From positions 1,922,001-1,986,000 of the forward strand of contig CBDHGY010000002.1 of assembly GCA_965263325.1 (NCBI GenBank): DNA of 64,000 nucleotides, given 5' to 3'. The DNA is from CBDHGY01 sp965263325. GTDB lineage: Bacteria > Pseudomonadota > Alphaproteobacteria > Caulobacterales > Hyphomonadaceae. Below the pieces are notes generated by a model. The model searched no databases, was not told the origin of the DNA, and worked only from the letters and a program-made list of their open reading frames with translations. Positions 33,524-41,329 of this stretch are shown one piece after another. Made by a program: the position numbers and the translations under genes. The stretch's first letter is position 1. Every line of letters begins with the position of its first letter.

Positions 33524-34417
33524 TTACTTACTTTCTAGCGCGGCAATTCTTTTGTCCTGCGCAATAATGTGAAGGGTTAGCTCTTCAATCTTCTCAAGTA
33601 GTTTAGCGTTCATTGCATTCAGATCGACCCCATTGCGTTTCATCTCTTCAGCAGACGGCACGCCAGGCAAGTGACCCTTATTACCAATAAACGCCTCGAC
33701 TTCATCAAGGCTTGCAAGATCGTAGTCTGACGCAAACACAAAGTCTGCTGTTTGAACATGATCACCCTTTATTCGAATTACGCCGTCACCAGCATCTAGG
33801 TGAATAATCGTGTCGCCCGCGTCATTCTTGAGCGCAATATCCCCCGCAGCGCCTTCACCGCCTGCATAGATATTCGCGCGGCCGCCATCCAGATGCATGC
33901 GAAACTTGCCATCATCACTGAATAAAGCGAGATCGCCATTCGAACCGCCGCCACCAAGACGCATATTGCCATCGCCGCCATCGAGGAAAACCGTTTGGGC
34001 TTTTTCTCCATTAAACAGAGCAATGTCACCAGACGCACCGCCGCCGCCCATTTGTAGATTGGCTGTTCCACCGTCGAGATGGACAGTGGATTCTCCATCA
34101 TGATTGCTTAGAGACAAGTCACCGCCTGCACCGTTGCCACCCGCATAGATATTAGCCTTTCCACCATCGATATGGATGCGCAGGCTCCCCTCATCGCAAT
34201 ACATTCCGATGTCTGCATTGTGGCCGTGCCCTCCTAGGCGAAGATTGGCATCTCCCCCATCAAGGTGAACCGTGTCTTTGCCGCCCTCATCGCGCAGAAT
34301 GATGTCACCACTTGCACCTTCTGCGCCTAGCGCCAAGTTCGCAGAATTTCCATTCAGCACGCCGGTCTCGCGGCCTGCTTCATTGCGAACATCAAGTTTG
34401 AATACATGGTCTGTCAT
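33524..34417 (-). CDS. 31-residue repeat protein with tail-fibre-like C-terminal domain
   Basis: The 297-residue protein has no signal peptide. Residues 26-211 are six 31-residue repeats of pattern A-N-[LI]-x4-G-x2-x-G-D-[IL]-x-L...H-[LI]-D-G-G, rich in Gly and Asp, suggesting a beta-helical or trimeric fibre stalk. Residues ~226-297 (YDLASLDEVEAFIG, HLPGVPSAEEM, then a coiled coil MNAKLLEKIEELTLHIIAQD) strongly resemble the C-terminal segment of tail-fibre/S74-associated proteins common in Bacteroidetes. The catalytic S74 core is not evident. No phage or secretion-system genes are adjacent. It is directly followed by the DUF2164 gene (TAAATG). Confidence 0.75.
   Translation of the reverse strand: MTDHVFKLDVRNEAGRETGVLNGNSANLALGAEGASGDIILRDEGGKDTVHLDGGDANLRLGGHGHNADIGMYCDEGSLRIHIDGGKANIYAGGNGAGGDLSLSNHDGESTVHLDGGTANLQMGGGGASGDIALFNGEKAQTVFLDGGDGNMRLGGGGSNGDLALFSDDGKFRMHLDGGRANIYAGGEGAAGDIALKNDAGDTIIHLDAGDGVIRIKGDHVQTADFVFASDYDLASLDEVEAFIGNKGHLPGVPSAEEMKRNGVDLNAMNAKLLEKIEELTLHIIAQDKRIAALESK
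33785..34342 (-). repeat. Six tandem 93-bp coding repeats with 279-bp super-period
   Basis: The six repeat units of the 31-residue repeat protein occupy residues 26-56, 57-87, 88-118, 119-149, 150-180 and 181-211, all exactly 31 residues. Units 1-3 resemble units 4-6 in order: units 3 and 6 share ANIYAGG and units 2 and 5 share an R-[IM]-H-[IL]-D-G-G-[KR] ending. This suggests a three-unit block was duplicated. Confidence 0.8.
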
Positions 34418-34557
34418 TTATGGATTTCCTTTTTTCTGAACATTGAAGCGGCAAATAACCTGCACAAAATTGCACTCTTTCATTTTCAATTAATGCAACT
34501 CACTCTACGCGATTCCTTATCCGCTGCACCGGGTAGCGGGACAAGGGAGAACCTCAC

Positions 34558-34899
34558 ATGAGTAAACGCGCTGAACTCGTCGAAAAGTATGCGGCTCAGA
34601 TCAAGGATAAGCTTGGTATGAAACCGGATATGAAACTCCTGGAAGGCGTCACAAAGGCTTGCGGTCCATCTATCTACAACCGCGATTCCTCAACTGTTGC
34701 GTTCACCGACGAAAAAGAAGTTGCTCGCGTAAAGAAGAACTTCATTGAGAAAAAACTAGGCGTTACGGCAGCCGCCAAACAAGACGCCGCTATGGATGCG
34801 GTCATTAAGGCTTACGGGAAAAAAGCCCGTACGCGTTACCGCGCTGTAACATACTACTTGCTTGCGAAAGAGCTACGCAAAGCCTCTCTCTTCAAGTAG
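34558..34899 (+). CDS. DUF2853 family protein
   Basis: The 113-residue protein matches DUF2853: MSKRAELVEKYAAQIKDKLGM, KACGPSIYNRDSSTVAFTDEKE, KKNFIEKKLGV and RTRYRAVTYYLLAKELRK near the C-terminus. It is small, basic, helical and presumably cytoplasmic. The family has a solved fold but no assigned function, as far as I know. It stands alone with a clear terminator 30 nt after its stop and is divergent from the repeat protein. Confidence 0.85.
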   Translation: MSKRAELVEKYAAQIKDKLGMKPDMKLLEGVTKACGPSIYNRDSSTVAFTDEKEVARVKKNFIEKKLGVTAAAKQDAAMDAVIKAYGKKARTRYRAVTYYLLAKELRKASLFK

Positions 34900-34928
34900 A
34901 AATTGCTATCATCCCTCGGGACATTTCG

Positions 34929-34958
34929 CGGGCAGCTCATAATTGAGCTGCCCGTTTT
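34929..34958 (+). terminator. Rho-independent terminator after the DUF2853 gene
   Basis: A perfect 11-bp stem (CGGGCAGCTCA against TGAGCTGCCCG) closes a TAAT loop and is followed directly by TTTT. It lies 30 nt beyond the DUF2853 stop. Confidence 0.9.
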
Positions 34959-35044
34959 CATTAGGCAGAGATTGTCCTCTAGGCGAAACATCTCAACCAC
35001 GCTAAGGCGTAGCGTGACGATTAGAATGAAAGATCCAACAAGCC

Positions 35045-35953
35045 ATGCTTCGATTGATACTGACGATTGCTGCAACATCCCTGCTTGTTGCTTGTGGCTC
35101 GGGCGACAACACCGACGAAACGCCTGATGATACTGCACAACAAGGAACTGTGTATATGAGCGACTATCTGCCATGGCCACCGGAAGGCAAGGATATCAAA
35201 TCGACCGAAAGTGGACTGCAGTATGTCGTACTACAAGAGGGCGAAGACGGCGGCGCTAAGCCGGGCCCACGAGACCGCGTAGAGATCGACTTTGATGGCC
35301 GCACGTCCGGCGAGCGCGTGTTTCACAGCACCTTTGAAGAAGGCACGCCAGCCAATGCAGGCGTTACCCAGTTTCCGCAAGGATGGTCAGAAGCCATTCA
35401 ACTCATGCCAGTTGGAGGAGACTATGTCTTTTTCGTCCCCAACAATCTCGCTTTTAAGAATGAGGCGGTTGGTGTCATCAAGCCCGGCGAAGATCTGATT
35501 ATCCGCATCAAACTAAACTCCGTAAAACCTGCGCCAGAGCCGTTGCCGGTGAGCGTAGAAGCCTGGGAAGCGTTTACACCTTGGGACAGCACACGCCCGG
35601 AAGTGATCAAAACGGGATCCGGTCTGGAGTACATTGTAATCGAGTCTGGCCCGGAAGATGGAAAGAGCCCAAGCCTCACTGACGCCGCCGTGGTGCACTA
35701 TGAGGGGCGCCTCAATGAAACCGGCGACGTGTTCGACAGTTCATTCTCTCGAGGCGAACCCGCACAATTTGAACCGCGCGGCGTTATTTCAGGCTGGACA
35801 GAGGCGCTACAGCTCATGCGGCCAGGCGATCGGTGGTTATTACACATCCCAGGTGATCTTGCTTATGGTCCAATGGGAAGCCCGCCAAAGATTCCACCAA
35901 ATGCAGCACTAAACTTTGAAGTCGAACTGCTGGATGTGCTAAGCGTTCGATAA
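35045..35953 (+). CDS. Double-FKBP peptidyl-prolyl isomerase lipoprotein (first of tandem pair)
   Basis: The 302-residue protein has a lipoprotein signal ending in LLVAC (C19). Two FKBP-type domains follow. The C-terminal one (about 190-302) is canonical (VVHYEGRLNETGDVFDSSFSRGEP, GWTEALQLMRPGDRWLLHIPGDLAYG, IPPNAALNFEVELL). The N-terminal one (about 55-160) is degenerate (VEIDFDGRTSGERVFHSTFEEG, PVGGDYVFFVPNNLAF), so catalysis may rest on the second domain. Predicted location is a membrane-anchored periplasmic chaperone. A paralogue with the same layout follows 55 bp downstream. Confidence 0.9.
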   Translation: MLRLILTIAATSLLVACGSGDNTDETPDDTAQQGTVYMSDYLPWPPEGKDIKSTESGLQYVVLQEGEDGGAKPGPRDRVEIDFDGRTSGERVFHSTFEEGTPANAGVTQFPQGWSEAIQLMPVGGDYVFFVPNNLAFKNEAVGVIKPGEDLIIRIKLNSVKPAPEPLPVSVEAWEAFTPWDSTRPEVIKTGSGLEYIVIESGPEDGKSPSLTDAAVVHYEGRLNETGDVFDSSFSRGEPAQFEPRGVISGWTEALQLMRPGDRWLLHIPGDLAYGPMGSPPKIPPNAALNFEVELLDVLSVR

Positions 35954-36008
35954 TCCTATTCAACAGCGTTAGAATGACGCGCAGAGTAATGCCGGAGGGA
36001 GCACGACC

Positions 36009-37040
36009 ATGGCTCGCATTTCGTCTTCATTCATTGCCGCAGCAGCAATATCGTTGATCGCTGGATGCACTCAGCTTGAGACCGTTGGAAAGTCTCTCTC
36101 TGATACGTTTCAGGGGGACAGCTGCCGCACAACATCCATCGGCGCTGATACAAATGGACGGTCGAGCTGGCCGGCCGATTGCGAAAATATTTCAGTCCTC
36201 GATCTCGGTATTGGGCAACTTCAATATTACCTCGTGAGGGAGGGGGCCGAAGACGCGCCGTCACCTTCTCTGCAAAGTCAGGTTGTGGCCCATTATGAAG
36301 GGCGGCGCGCATCAGACGGTGTCATCGTCGATAGTTCCTATGCCAAAGGAGAGCCTGCAACATTTGCTTTAAATGAAGTGATCGTCGGTTGGGGTGCCAT
36401 CTTGCAAACGATGCGTGTTGGCGACGAGCTTGTGGTCTACGTGCCCTCATCGCTTGGATATGGAAACGAAGCGCGCGGCTCACTCATTCCGCCAAATACC
36501 GATCTCGTGTTTCGAATTTCTCTTCGAGAGGTTATCGGCGCAACGCGTGAAAGACAAACCGAGGAAGCAGAGCCTGGTGCCGTCGCTGAAGAAGCGGCGA
36601 CTGAGCCGTCACCGCTGCCTGAAAACGTTCCTTCCGGTCCAACTGCCGCAGCCTGGGCCGCGAACCTCCCGTGGAAACCAACCGGCCCAGCGACAATCCG
36701 CACGGGCACAGGCCTATCCTACGTCATCATAAAAAGCGGTGACCCTGAAGGCGTTTCGCCATCACGGAGCAGCATTGTTCGCGTGCATTATGATGGCCGC
36801 CTTGCAGAGACCGGCGAGCGCTTTGATAGTTCCTGGGCGCGCGGTGAACCAGCTCAGTTCCCGGTCGACGGGGTCATCCAGGGTTGGACAGAAGCCCTTC
36901 AGCTTATGAAGCCCGGCGATCGGTGGCTGGTAAACATTCCGCCGGTTCTCGCATACGGCGAAAGCGGCTCCAGCAGCGGCGCTATCGGCCCGAATGAAAC
37001 GCTGATGTTCGAGATTCACTTATTGGATGTTCTGAATTAG
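36009..37040 (+). CDS. Double-FKBP peptidyl-prolyl isomerase lipoprotein (second of tandem pair)
   Basis: The 343-residue protein has a lipoprotein signal ending in LIAGC (C20) and two FKBP domains. The first (about 65-180) has VVAHYEGRRASDGVIVDSSYAKGEP and VYVPSSLGYGNEARGSLIPPNT. The second (about 230-343) has VRVHYDGRLAETGERFDSSWARGEP, GWTEALQLMKPGDRWLVNIPPVLAYG. An acidic, Ala/Pro-rich linker (about 182-215) joins them. Both domains look intact, unlike the degenerate first domain of the upstream paralogue. The pair probably arose by gene duplication. The end overlaps convergent rluD by 4 bp. Confidence 0.92.
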   Translation: MARISSSFIAAAAISLIAGCTQLETVGKSLSDTFQGDSCRTTSIGADTNGRSSWPADCENISVLDLGIGQLQYYLVREGAEDAPSPSLQSQVVAHYEGRRASDGVIVDSSYAKGEPATFALNEVIVGWGAILQTMRVGDELVVYVPSSLGYGNEARGSLIPPNTDLVFRISLREVIGATRERQTEEAEPGAVAEEAATEPSPLPENVPSGPTAAAWAANLPWKPTGPATIRTGTGLSYVIIKSGDPEGVSPSRSSIVRVHYDGRLAETGERFDSSWARGEPAQFPVDGVIQGWTEALQLMKPGDRWLVNIPPVLAYGESGSSSGAIGPNETLMFEIHLLDVLN

Positions 37041-38056
37041 CCTTTTGGCATGTCCTCAAGCAGACGCTTGAGCGCAGCAAGATCTTTTGGAAGAGCCTGT
37101 TCGAAACGAACGGGCTCTTTGCCTATCGGATGTTGAAAGCCCAATACAGCGGCATGCAGCGCCTGTCGCGGGAGTTTTCGCGCAGCCGTTGTCGCAGCAA
37201 CATGCGCATCACCCTTCCCCCAACTGCGAATACCCCGATTTTTACCATAGACTGGATCACCAATCAGCGGTGCGCCAATGTGTGCCATGTGAACACGAAT
37301 CTGATGCGTTCGGCCAGTTTCCAAACGGCATTCAATCAATGCAGCAGCGGGCAATCCGGATGCTTTGTCGAGCAAGCCATAACTCGCTTTCGTTTGGTAG
37401 TGCGTTACCGCGTGGCGACCATGCTCACTGTCGGGATTTCGGACGACAGCCATTTTCTTACGATCATTTTTGGAGCGGGCAATGCGTTCCTCAACTGTGC
37501 CGACGAGAGGCCTTGGCGCGCCGCGGGTAAATGCAAGATATGCCCTTTCGATCGAATGATCAGCAAACTGTTCCGATAAGCCTCGATGGGCCGCTTCAGT
37601 TTTTGCGCACACCATTACGCCGGTGGTGAGTTTATCGAGCCGGTGCACGATACCCGGGCGCTCTACCCCGCCGATCCCAGGTAATTGCCCCTCACAATGA
37701 TGTAGCAGCGCATTCACGAGCGTGCCTGTCCAACTACCCGGCGCAGGATGCACGGCCATGCCCGCAGGCTTGTTGAGAACAATCAAATGCTCATCTTCGT
37801 GCAGAATATCGAGCGGAATATCCTCAGGCTCAGGAATTGCTGCCACGGGCTCTGGCAAAGTCAGCGCATAGGTTTTGCCCTCACATACCGCAGCGCGGGG
37901 GTCGTCGGTGGCAGTGCCATCCACCGTCGCTGCGGACCCCTCTTTTATGAGGGTTTTTGCGCGAGATCTCGAAACTTCCTCGAATCGGTCAGAGAAAAAC
38001 CGATCAAGGCGCTTTCCTGCCTCGTCTTCTGTTGCTGTCGCACTCAAAACTGTCAT
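37037..38056 (-). CDS. rluD: RluA/RluD-family 23S rRNA pseudouridine synthase
   Basis: The 339-residue protein has an N-terminal S4-like RNA-binding domain (about 10-75, KRLDRFFSDRFEEVSRSRAKTLI) and an RluA-type catalytic domain. That domain has VLNKPAGMAVHPAPG and the catalytic Asp in GIVHRLDKLTTGVMV, plus LIECRLETGRTHQIRVHMAHIGAPLIGDPVYG. The S4 domain and length fit RluD (positions 1911/1915/1917 in E. coli 23S rRNA), but RluC or RluA-type specificity is not excluded. It is divergent from the PhoD-type phosphatase gene with 44 bp between starts. Confidence 0.92.
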   Translation of the reverse strand: MTVLSATATEDEAGKRLDRFFSDRFEEVSRSRAKTLIKEGSAATVDGTATDDPRAAVCEGKTYALTLPEPVAAIPEPEDIPLDILHEDEHLIVLNKPAGMAVHPAPGSWTGTLVNALLHHCEGQLPGIGGVERPGIVHRLDKLTTGVMVCAKTEAAHRGLSEQFADHSIERAYLAFTRGAPRPLVGTVEERIARSKNDRKKMAVVRNPDSEHGRHAVTHYQTKASYGLLDKASGLPAAALIECRLETGRTHQIRVHMAHIGAPLIGDPVYGKNRGIRSWGKGDAHVAATTAARKLPRQALHAAVLGFQHPIGKEPVRFEQALPKDLAALKRLLEDMPKG

Positions 38057-38100
38057 AAGCGCGTTCTATACTGAGCTGGAGAAATTGGGGAGGTCTTGAG

Positions 38101-39789
38101 ATGACAAAGCTAACGCGCCGCGCCGCACTTGGATTGGGTACAAGCGCCTTTGGTCTCGCCGCTTGCGGGGGAACAAGGGACGGCGTCGCCCAGAAACCGG
38201 CAAAGCCCTATGAGGGGAACGTTAGCTTTGAGCATGGCGTTGCATCAGGTGATCCACTTAGCAACAGCGTTATTATCTGGACCCGCGTGACGCCAGAGGA
38301 TCCAGAAGCAGGTGATATTCCGGTGACTTGGTATGTGACCGACCACAACAGCACGCCGGATGGTCACAACTTTAAGAGCGGTGTTGTTTACGCGAAAAAA
38401 AGCAGCGATTGGTGCGTTAAGGCAGAAATTACAGACCTAAACGCCGACCAGTCTTACACCTACTTTTTCCAAGTGAAGACAACAGGGGACACTGTTCAGT
38501 CCGCTGCGGGAAGAGCACGCACTACCCCTTCAAGCGGCGACCGCGAGATTACATTCGCGATTGTGTCTTGTTCAAACTTTCCTTTTGGGCGGTTCAACGC
38601 CTATCAATCACTCGCTGATCGGAATGATCTCGACGCAATCATACACCTTGGCGATTATTTGTACGAATATGGCCCTGACGGATATGGCGGGGATGTCGGC
38701 GAGCAAATTGGGCGTCCGCATAATCCACCCAAAGAAATTGTCACGCTGGATGAATACCGCACCCGCCACGCGCAGTATAAGTCCGATCCACAGCTGCAAC
38801 TGGCTCATGCTGCGGCACCGTGGATCTGCACATGGGACGACCATGAGAGCACAAACGACTCTTACAGGACGGGCGCTGAAAACCATAATCCTGAAGACGG
38901 CGAAGGCTCCTGGAGTGATCGCAAGCAAGCAGCCATTCAGGCCTACATGGAATGGATGCCTGTTCGCGAGCCAAAACCGGGTCAGACACGGAGCGCCTTT
39001 TGGCGAAGATTTGACTTCGGTGACATCGCTTCGATCATGTGCCTCGAAACGCGGCTGACAGGTCGTTCCGTCGGGATCGATTGGGCGACGGAACTCAGCG
39101 ATGTGCCAACAGCTGCGATGCCATTGAAAGTTGCAGAAGTTATGGGCCGTGTTGCAGACCCTGAACGCACAATGCTTGGTGAGCAACAAGAGAACTGGCT
39201 TGCTGGCGAGCTAAAATCCAGCGTTGATCAGGGAAAGACATGGCAAGTTCTTGCCAATCAAACGATTATGGCGCGCGTGCGCCCACCCAATTTTCGCGCA
39301 GCGCTGACGAACGATCAGATCGATGCTCAGGACGTAACACTGATCCAGCGGCTTATTGACTTCTCACAGCTGGGCCTGCCGTTTAATCTGGACGCCTGGG
39401 ACGGCTTCCCAGCCGCGCGCGAGCGCCTTTATGAAGCCGCAGCTGCCGCGGGCGCAGAGCTTGTAACACTAACGGGCGATACTCATACATCGTGGGTCAA
39501 TCAGCTGCACGACGGAACGGGTGACCGGCGAGGTATCGAGTTCGCCTGCACATCAATCACGTCGCCGGGTATCGGAACATACTTTAATGATGTTCCTGAG
39601 CTCGGCGAATTGTTCGTTGAAGCAAATGAAGAAGTCGAAATGCACAGACCCATGGGGCATGGTTACACCATTGTCTCCTTATCCAAAGACCGGGCAAGGG
39701 CTGATTTTTACGAGGTCTCTTCGCTCACTGACGACGTCTTCGAGACCAATTTGGTAGAGACATACGAACAAGCCGCGCCGAAAGGATAA
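38101..39789 (+). CDS. phoD: PhoD-type alkaline phosphatase, Tat lipoprotein
   Basis: The 562-residue protein carries a twin-arginine signal with lipobox (LTRRAALGLG ... LAAC, C22) and a PhoD N-terminal beta domain (about 40-145, FEHGVASGDPLSNSVIIWTRV). The metal-dependent phosphatase domain has IHLGDYLYEYG, CTWDDHESTND, LANQTIMAR and LTGDTHTSWVNQL. PhoD enzymes bind Fe3+/Ca2+ and hydrolyse phosphomonoesters and diesters outside the cytoplasm. A second, shorter PhoD-like lipoprotein lies at 60.0 kb. It is divergent from rluD and ends 3 bp before a convergent XRE gene. Confidence 0.92.
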   Translation: MTKLTRRAALGLGTSAFGLAACGGTRDGVAQKPAKPYEGNVSFEHGVASGDPLSNSVIIWTRVTPEDPEAGDIPVTWYVTDHNSTPDGHNFKSGVVYAKKSSDWCVKAEITDLNADQSYTYFFQVKTTGDTVQSAAGRARTTPSSGDREITFAIVSCSNFPFGRFNAYQSLADRNDLDAIIHLGDYLYEYGPDGYGGDVGEQIGRPHNPPKEIVTLDEYRTRHAQYKSDPQLQLAHAAAPWICTWDDHESTNDSYRTGAENHNPEDGEGSWSDRKQAAIQAYMEWMPVREPKPGQTRSAFWRRFDFGDIASIMCLETRLTGRSVGIDWATELSDVPTAAMPLKVAEVMGRVADPERTMLGEQQENWLAGELKSSVDQGKTWQVLANQTIMARVRPPNFRAALTNDQIDAQDVTLIQRLIDFSQLGLPFNLDAWDGFPAARERLYEAAAAAGAELVTLTGDTHTSWVNQLHDGTGDRRGIEFACTSITSPGIGTYFNDVPELGELFVEANEEVEMHRPMGHGYTIVSLSKDRARADFYEVSSLTDDVFETNLVETYEQAAPKG

Positions 39790-39792
39790 AAG

Positions 39793-40032
39793 CTATTCCG
39801 CGGCGACTTTCTTAGCAGCAGAGTCTTCATGGCCTTCGAAAACCAGAATGTCACCTGGCTGACAATCGAGCTCGCGGCATAAAGCTTCAAGCGTCGAAAA
39901 ACGTACCGCTTTCGCTTTTCCTGTTTTCAGGATGGATAAGTTGGCAAGAGTCACACCTACGCGCTCTGACAGTTCGGTCAGGCTCATGCGCCGATCTAGC
40001 AGCACGCGATCAAGAGTTACACGGATGGACAT
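39793..40032 (-). CDS. Small XRE-family regulator (YozG/HTH_26 type)
   Basis: The 79-residue protein is almost only a helix-turn-helix: VTLDRVLLDRRMSLTELSERVGVTLANLSILKTGKAKAVRFSTLEALCRELDCQPGDIL. This compact type usually sits next to a DUF2975 membrane protein, which is the case here (14 bp upstream). ATG 40032 is chosen for its AAAGGAGG ribosome-binding site at 8-nt spacing; the longer frame is not family-like. An Ala/Lys-rich tail (SAAKKVAAE) follows. The pair may form a membrane-linked regulatory module. Confidence 0.92.
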   Translation of the reverse strand: MSIRVTLDRVLLDRRMSLTELSERVGVTLANLSILKTGKAKAVRFSTLEALCRELDCQPGDILVFEGHEDSAAKKVAAE

Positions 40033-40046
40033 CGTTTCATCCTCCT

Positions 40047-40595
40047 TTAAATCGTCATCTTGGCGTCTTCGCGCAGGCGTGTGCCTTCGCGGAAAACTTG
40101 CGCAAGAACAAAAAATGCTACCGCCGCCGCCCAAGCGATCAGTGAAATGGTGAATGCTGGCGCAGCTTCAGGTGGGTTGAACGCGACAAAATTTCGTACG
40201 CATATGATTGCAATCATTCTACCAATTTCCATAAGGGCGATCGCGCCCGCAATTTTGGTAAGCCGGCCAGAATTTTCGGACACAAAGGGATCGCCATCTG
40301 CTAGCGTCCTAAGAATTCGGCGCAATTGATAGCAAATGTAGATAATCCCCGGCATGACAACACATAGCATTGCCAGGCCTCCTGCGATCTGCGCTGGCGA
40401 TACGTCCTTATCGACCTCAATCGTCATCCCTAGGAAACTCATTTCGCCGGAATGTAATCCTGCCGGAAGCGCGCTCAGAAAGAGTATCCCTGCCAAAACG
40501 AACACAATTATCGACAACCACATGATCACATTCATTGCCGCTGACAGGCCAGCCGCCATGGAATTCTGTGACTTTGGGTGCGCTGCGTTGCTCAT
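40047..40595 (-). CDS. DUF2975 membrane protein partner of the XRE regulator
   Basis: From ATG 40595 the protein is 182 residues with four hydrophobic helices (about 18-42, 65-88, 112-130 and 150-170) and a short conserved cytosolic segment LRRILRTLADGDPFVSENSGRL between helices 2 and 3. This motif is typical of DUF2975. The gene lies directly upstream of, and probably in one transcript with, the small XRE regulator, the standard DUF2975/HTH_26 arrangement. A frame open for another 94 codons upstream overlaps rdgB and is not family-like. Function in the pair is not established. Confidence 0.85.
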   Translation of the reverse strand: MSNAAHPKSQNSMAAGLSAAMNVIMWLSIIVFVLAGILFLSALPAGLHSGEMSFLGMTIEVDKDVSPAQIAGGLAMLCVVMPGIIYICYQLRRILRTLADGDPFVSENSGRLTKIAGAIALMEIGRMIAIICVRNFVAFNPPEAAPAFTISLIAWAAAVAFFVLAQVFREGTRLREDAKMTI

Positions 40596-40717
40596 TTGGG
40601 TCCATTTAACCTTGGATTTCAATGCCGCCGATCGTAAGAGGCAGCTTAACCAGAATTGTGTCACTTTACCGTTAAACAATAAGACTGTTCTGTCGAAAAG
40701 CAAGTTTGGAGCCACAT

Positions 40718-41329
40718 ATGGCAATCGAAAAGAGACAGTTGAAACCGGGAAAACTGATCGCTGCGACGCACAATCAGGGCAAAGTGACCGAGTTGAAGGA
40801 CCTCTTCGAACCCTTGGGATTTGAGGTAATTTCCGCAATTGAGCTTGATTTGGCGGAACCGGACGAAACGGAAGCAACTTTTACGGGCAATGCGATCCTG
40901 AAAGCTCGCGCCGCCGCCGAAGCCACCGGCAACCCTGCGCTGGCAGATGATAGCGGGCTCGCCGTAACAGCGCTTGGCGGCGCTCCTGGTATCTACTCCG
41001 CACGCTGGGCCGGCCATCCGCGAGATTTCGGCGCTGCCATGGAAAAAGTCGAACGCGAGCTGCAAGCAACTGGCAATCAAGATAGATCTGCGAAATTCGT
41101 CTGCGCGCTCTCAGTCGTCTGGCCGGATGGGCACGCTGAAGTCTGGGAAGGCTATGTCCACGGAGACCTCGTTTGGCCGCCCCGGGGTGATAAGGGCTTT
41201 GGTTACGATCCCATGTTTGTAGCCAACGGCGAAACACGCACATTCGGTGAGATGGAGCCTGCGAGAAAGCACGCGATGAGCCACCGCGCGGATGCGGTCG
41301 CGCAGCTAAAGGCAGCGCTGCTTGGATAG
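40718..41329 (+). CDS. rdgB: XTP/dITP diphosphatase RdgB (HAM1 family)
   Basis: The ~203-residue protein hydrolyses non-canonical purine nucleoside triphosphates. Signatures: IAATHNQGKVTELKDLFEPLGF near the N-terminus, ANDETEATFTGNA-type acidic motif (EPDETEATFTGNAILKA), ADDSGLAVTALGGAPGIYSARWAG, and GDKGFGYDPMFV with SHRADAVAQL near the end. ATG 40718 is chosen with a TTGGAG site upstream; a GTG four codons earlier is possible. It overlaps hemW by 8 bp, the usual rph-rdgB-hemW context. Length is normal. Confidence 0.95.
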   Translation: MAIEKRQLKPGKLIAATHNQGKVTELKDLFEPLGFEVISAIELDLAEPDETEATFTGNAILKARAAAEATGNPALADDSGLAVTALGGAPGIYSARWAGHPRDFGAAMEKVERELQATGNQDRSAKFVCALSVVWPDGHAEVWEGYVHGDLVWPPRGDKGFGYDPMFVANGETRTFGEMEPARKHAMSHRADAVAQLKAALLG

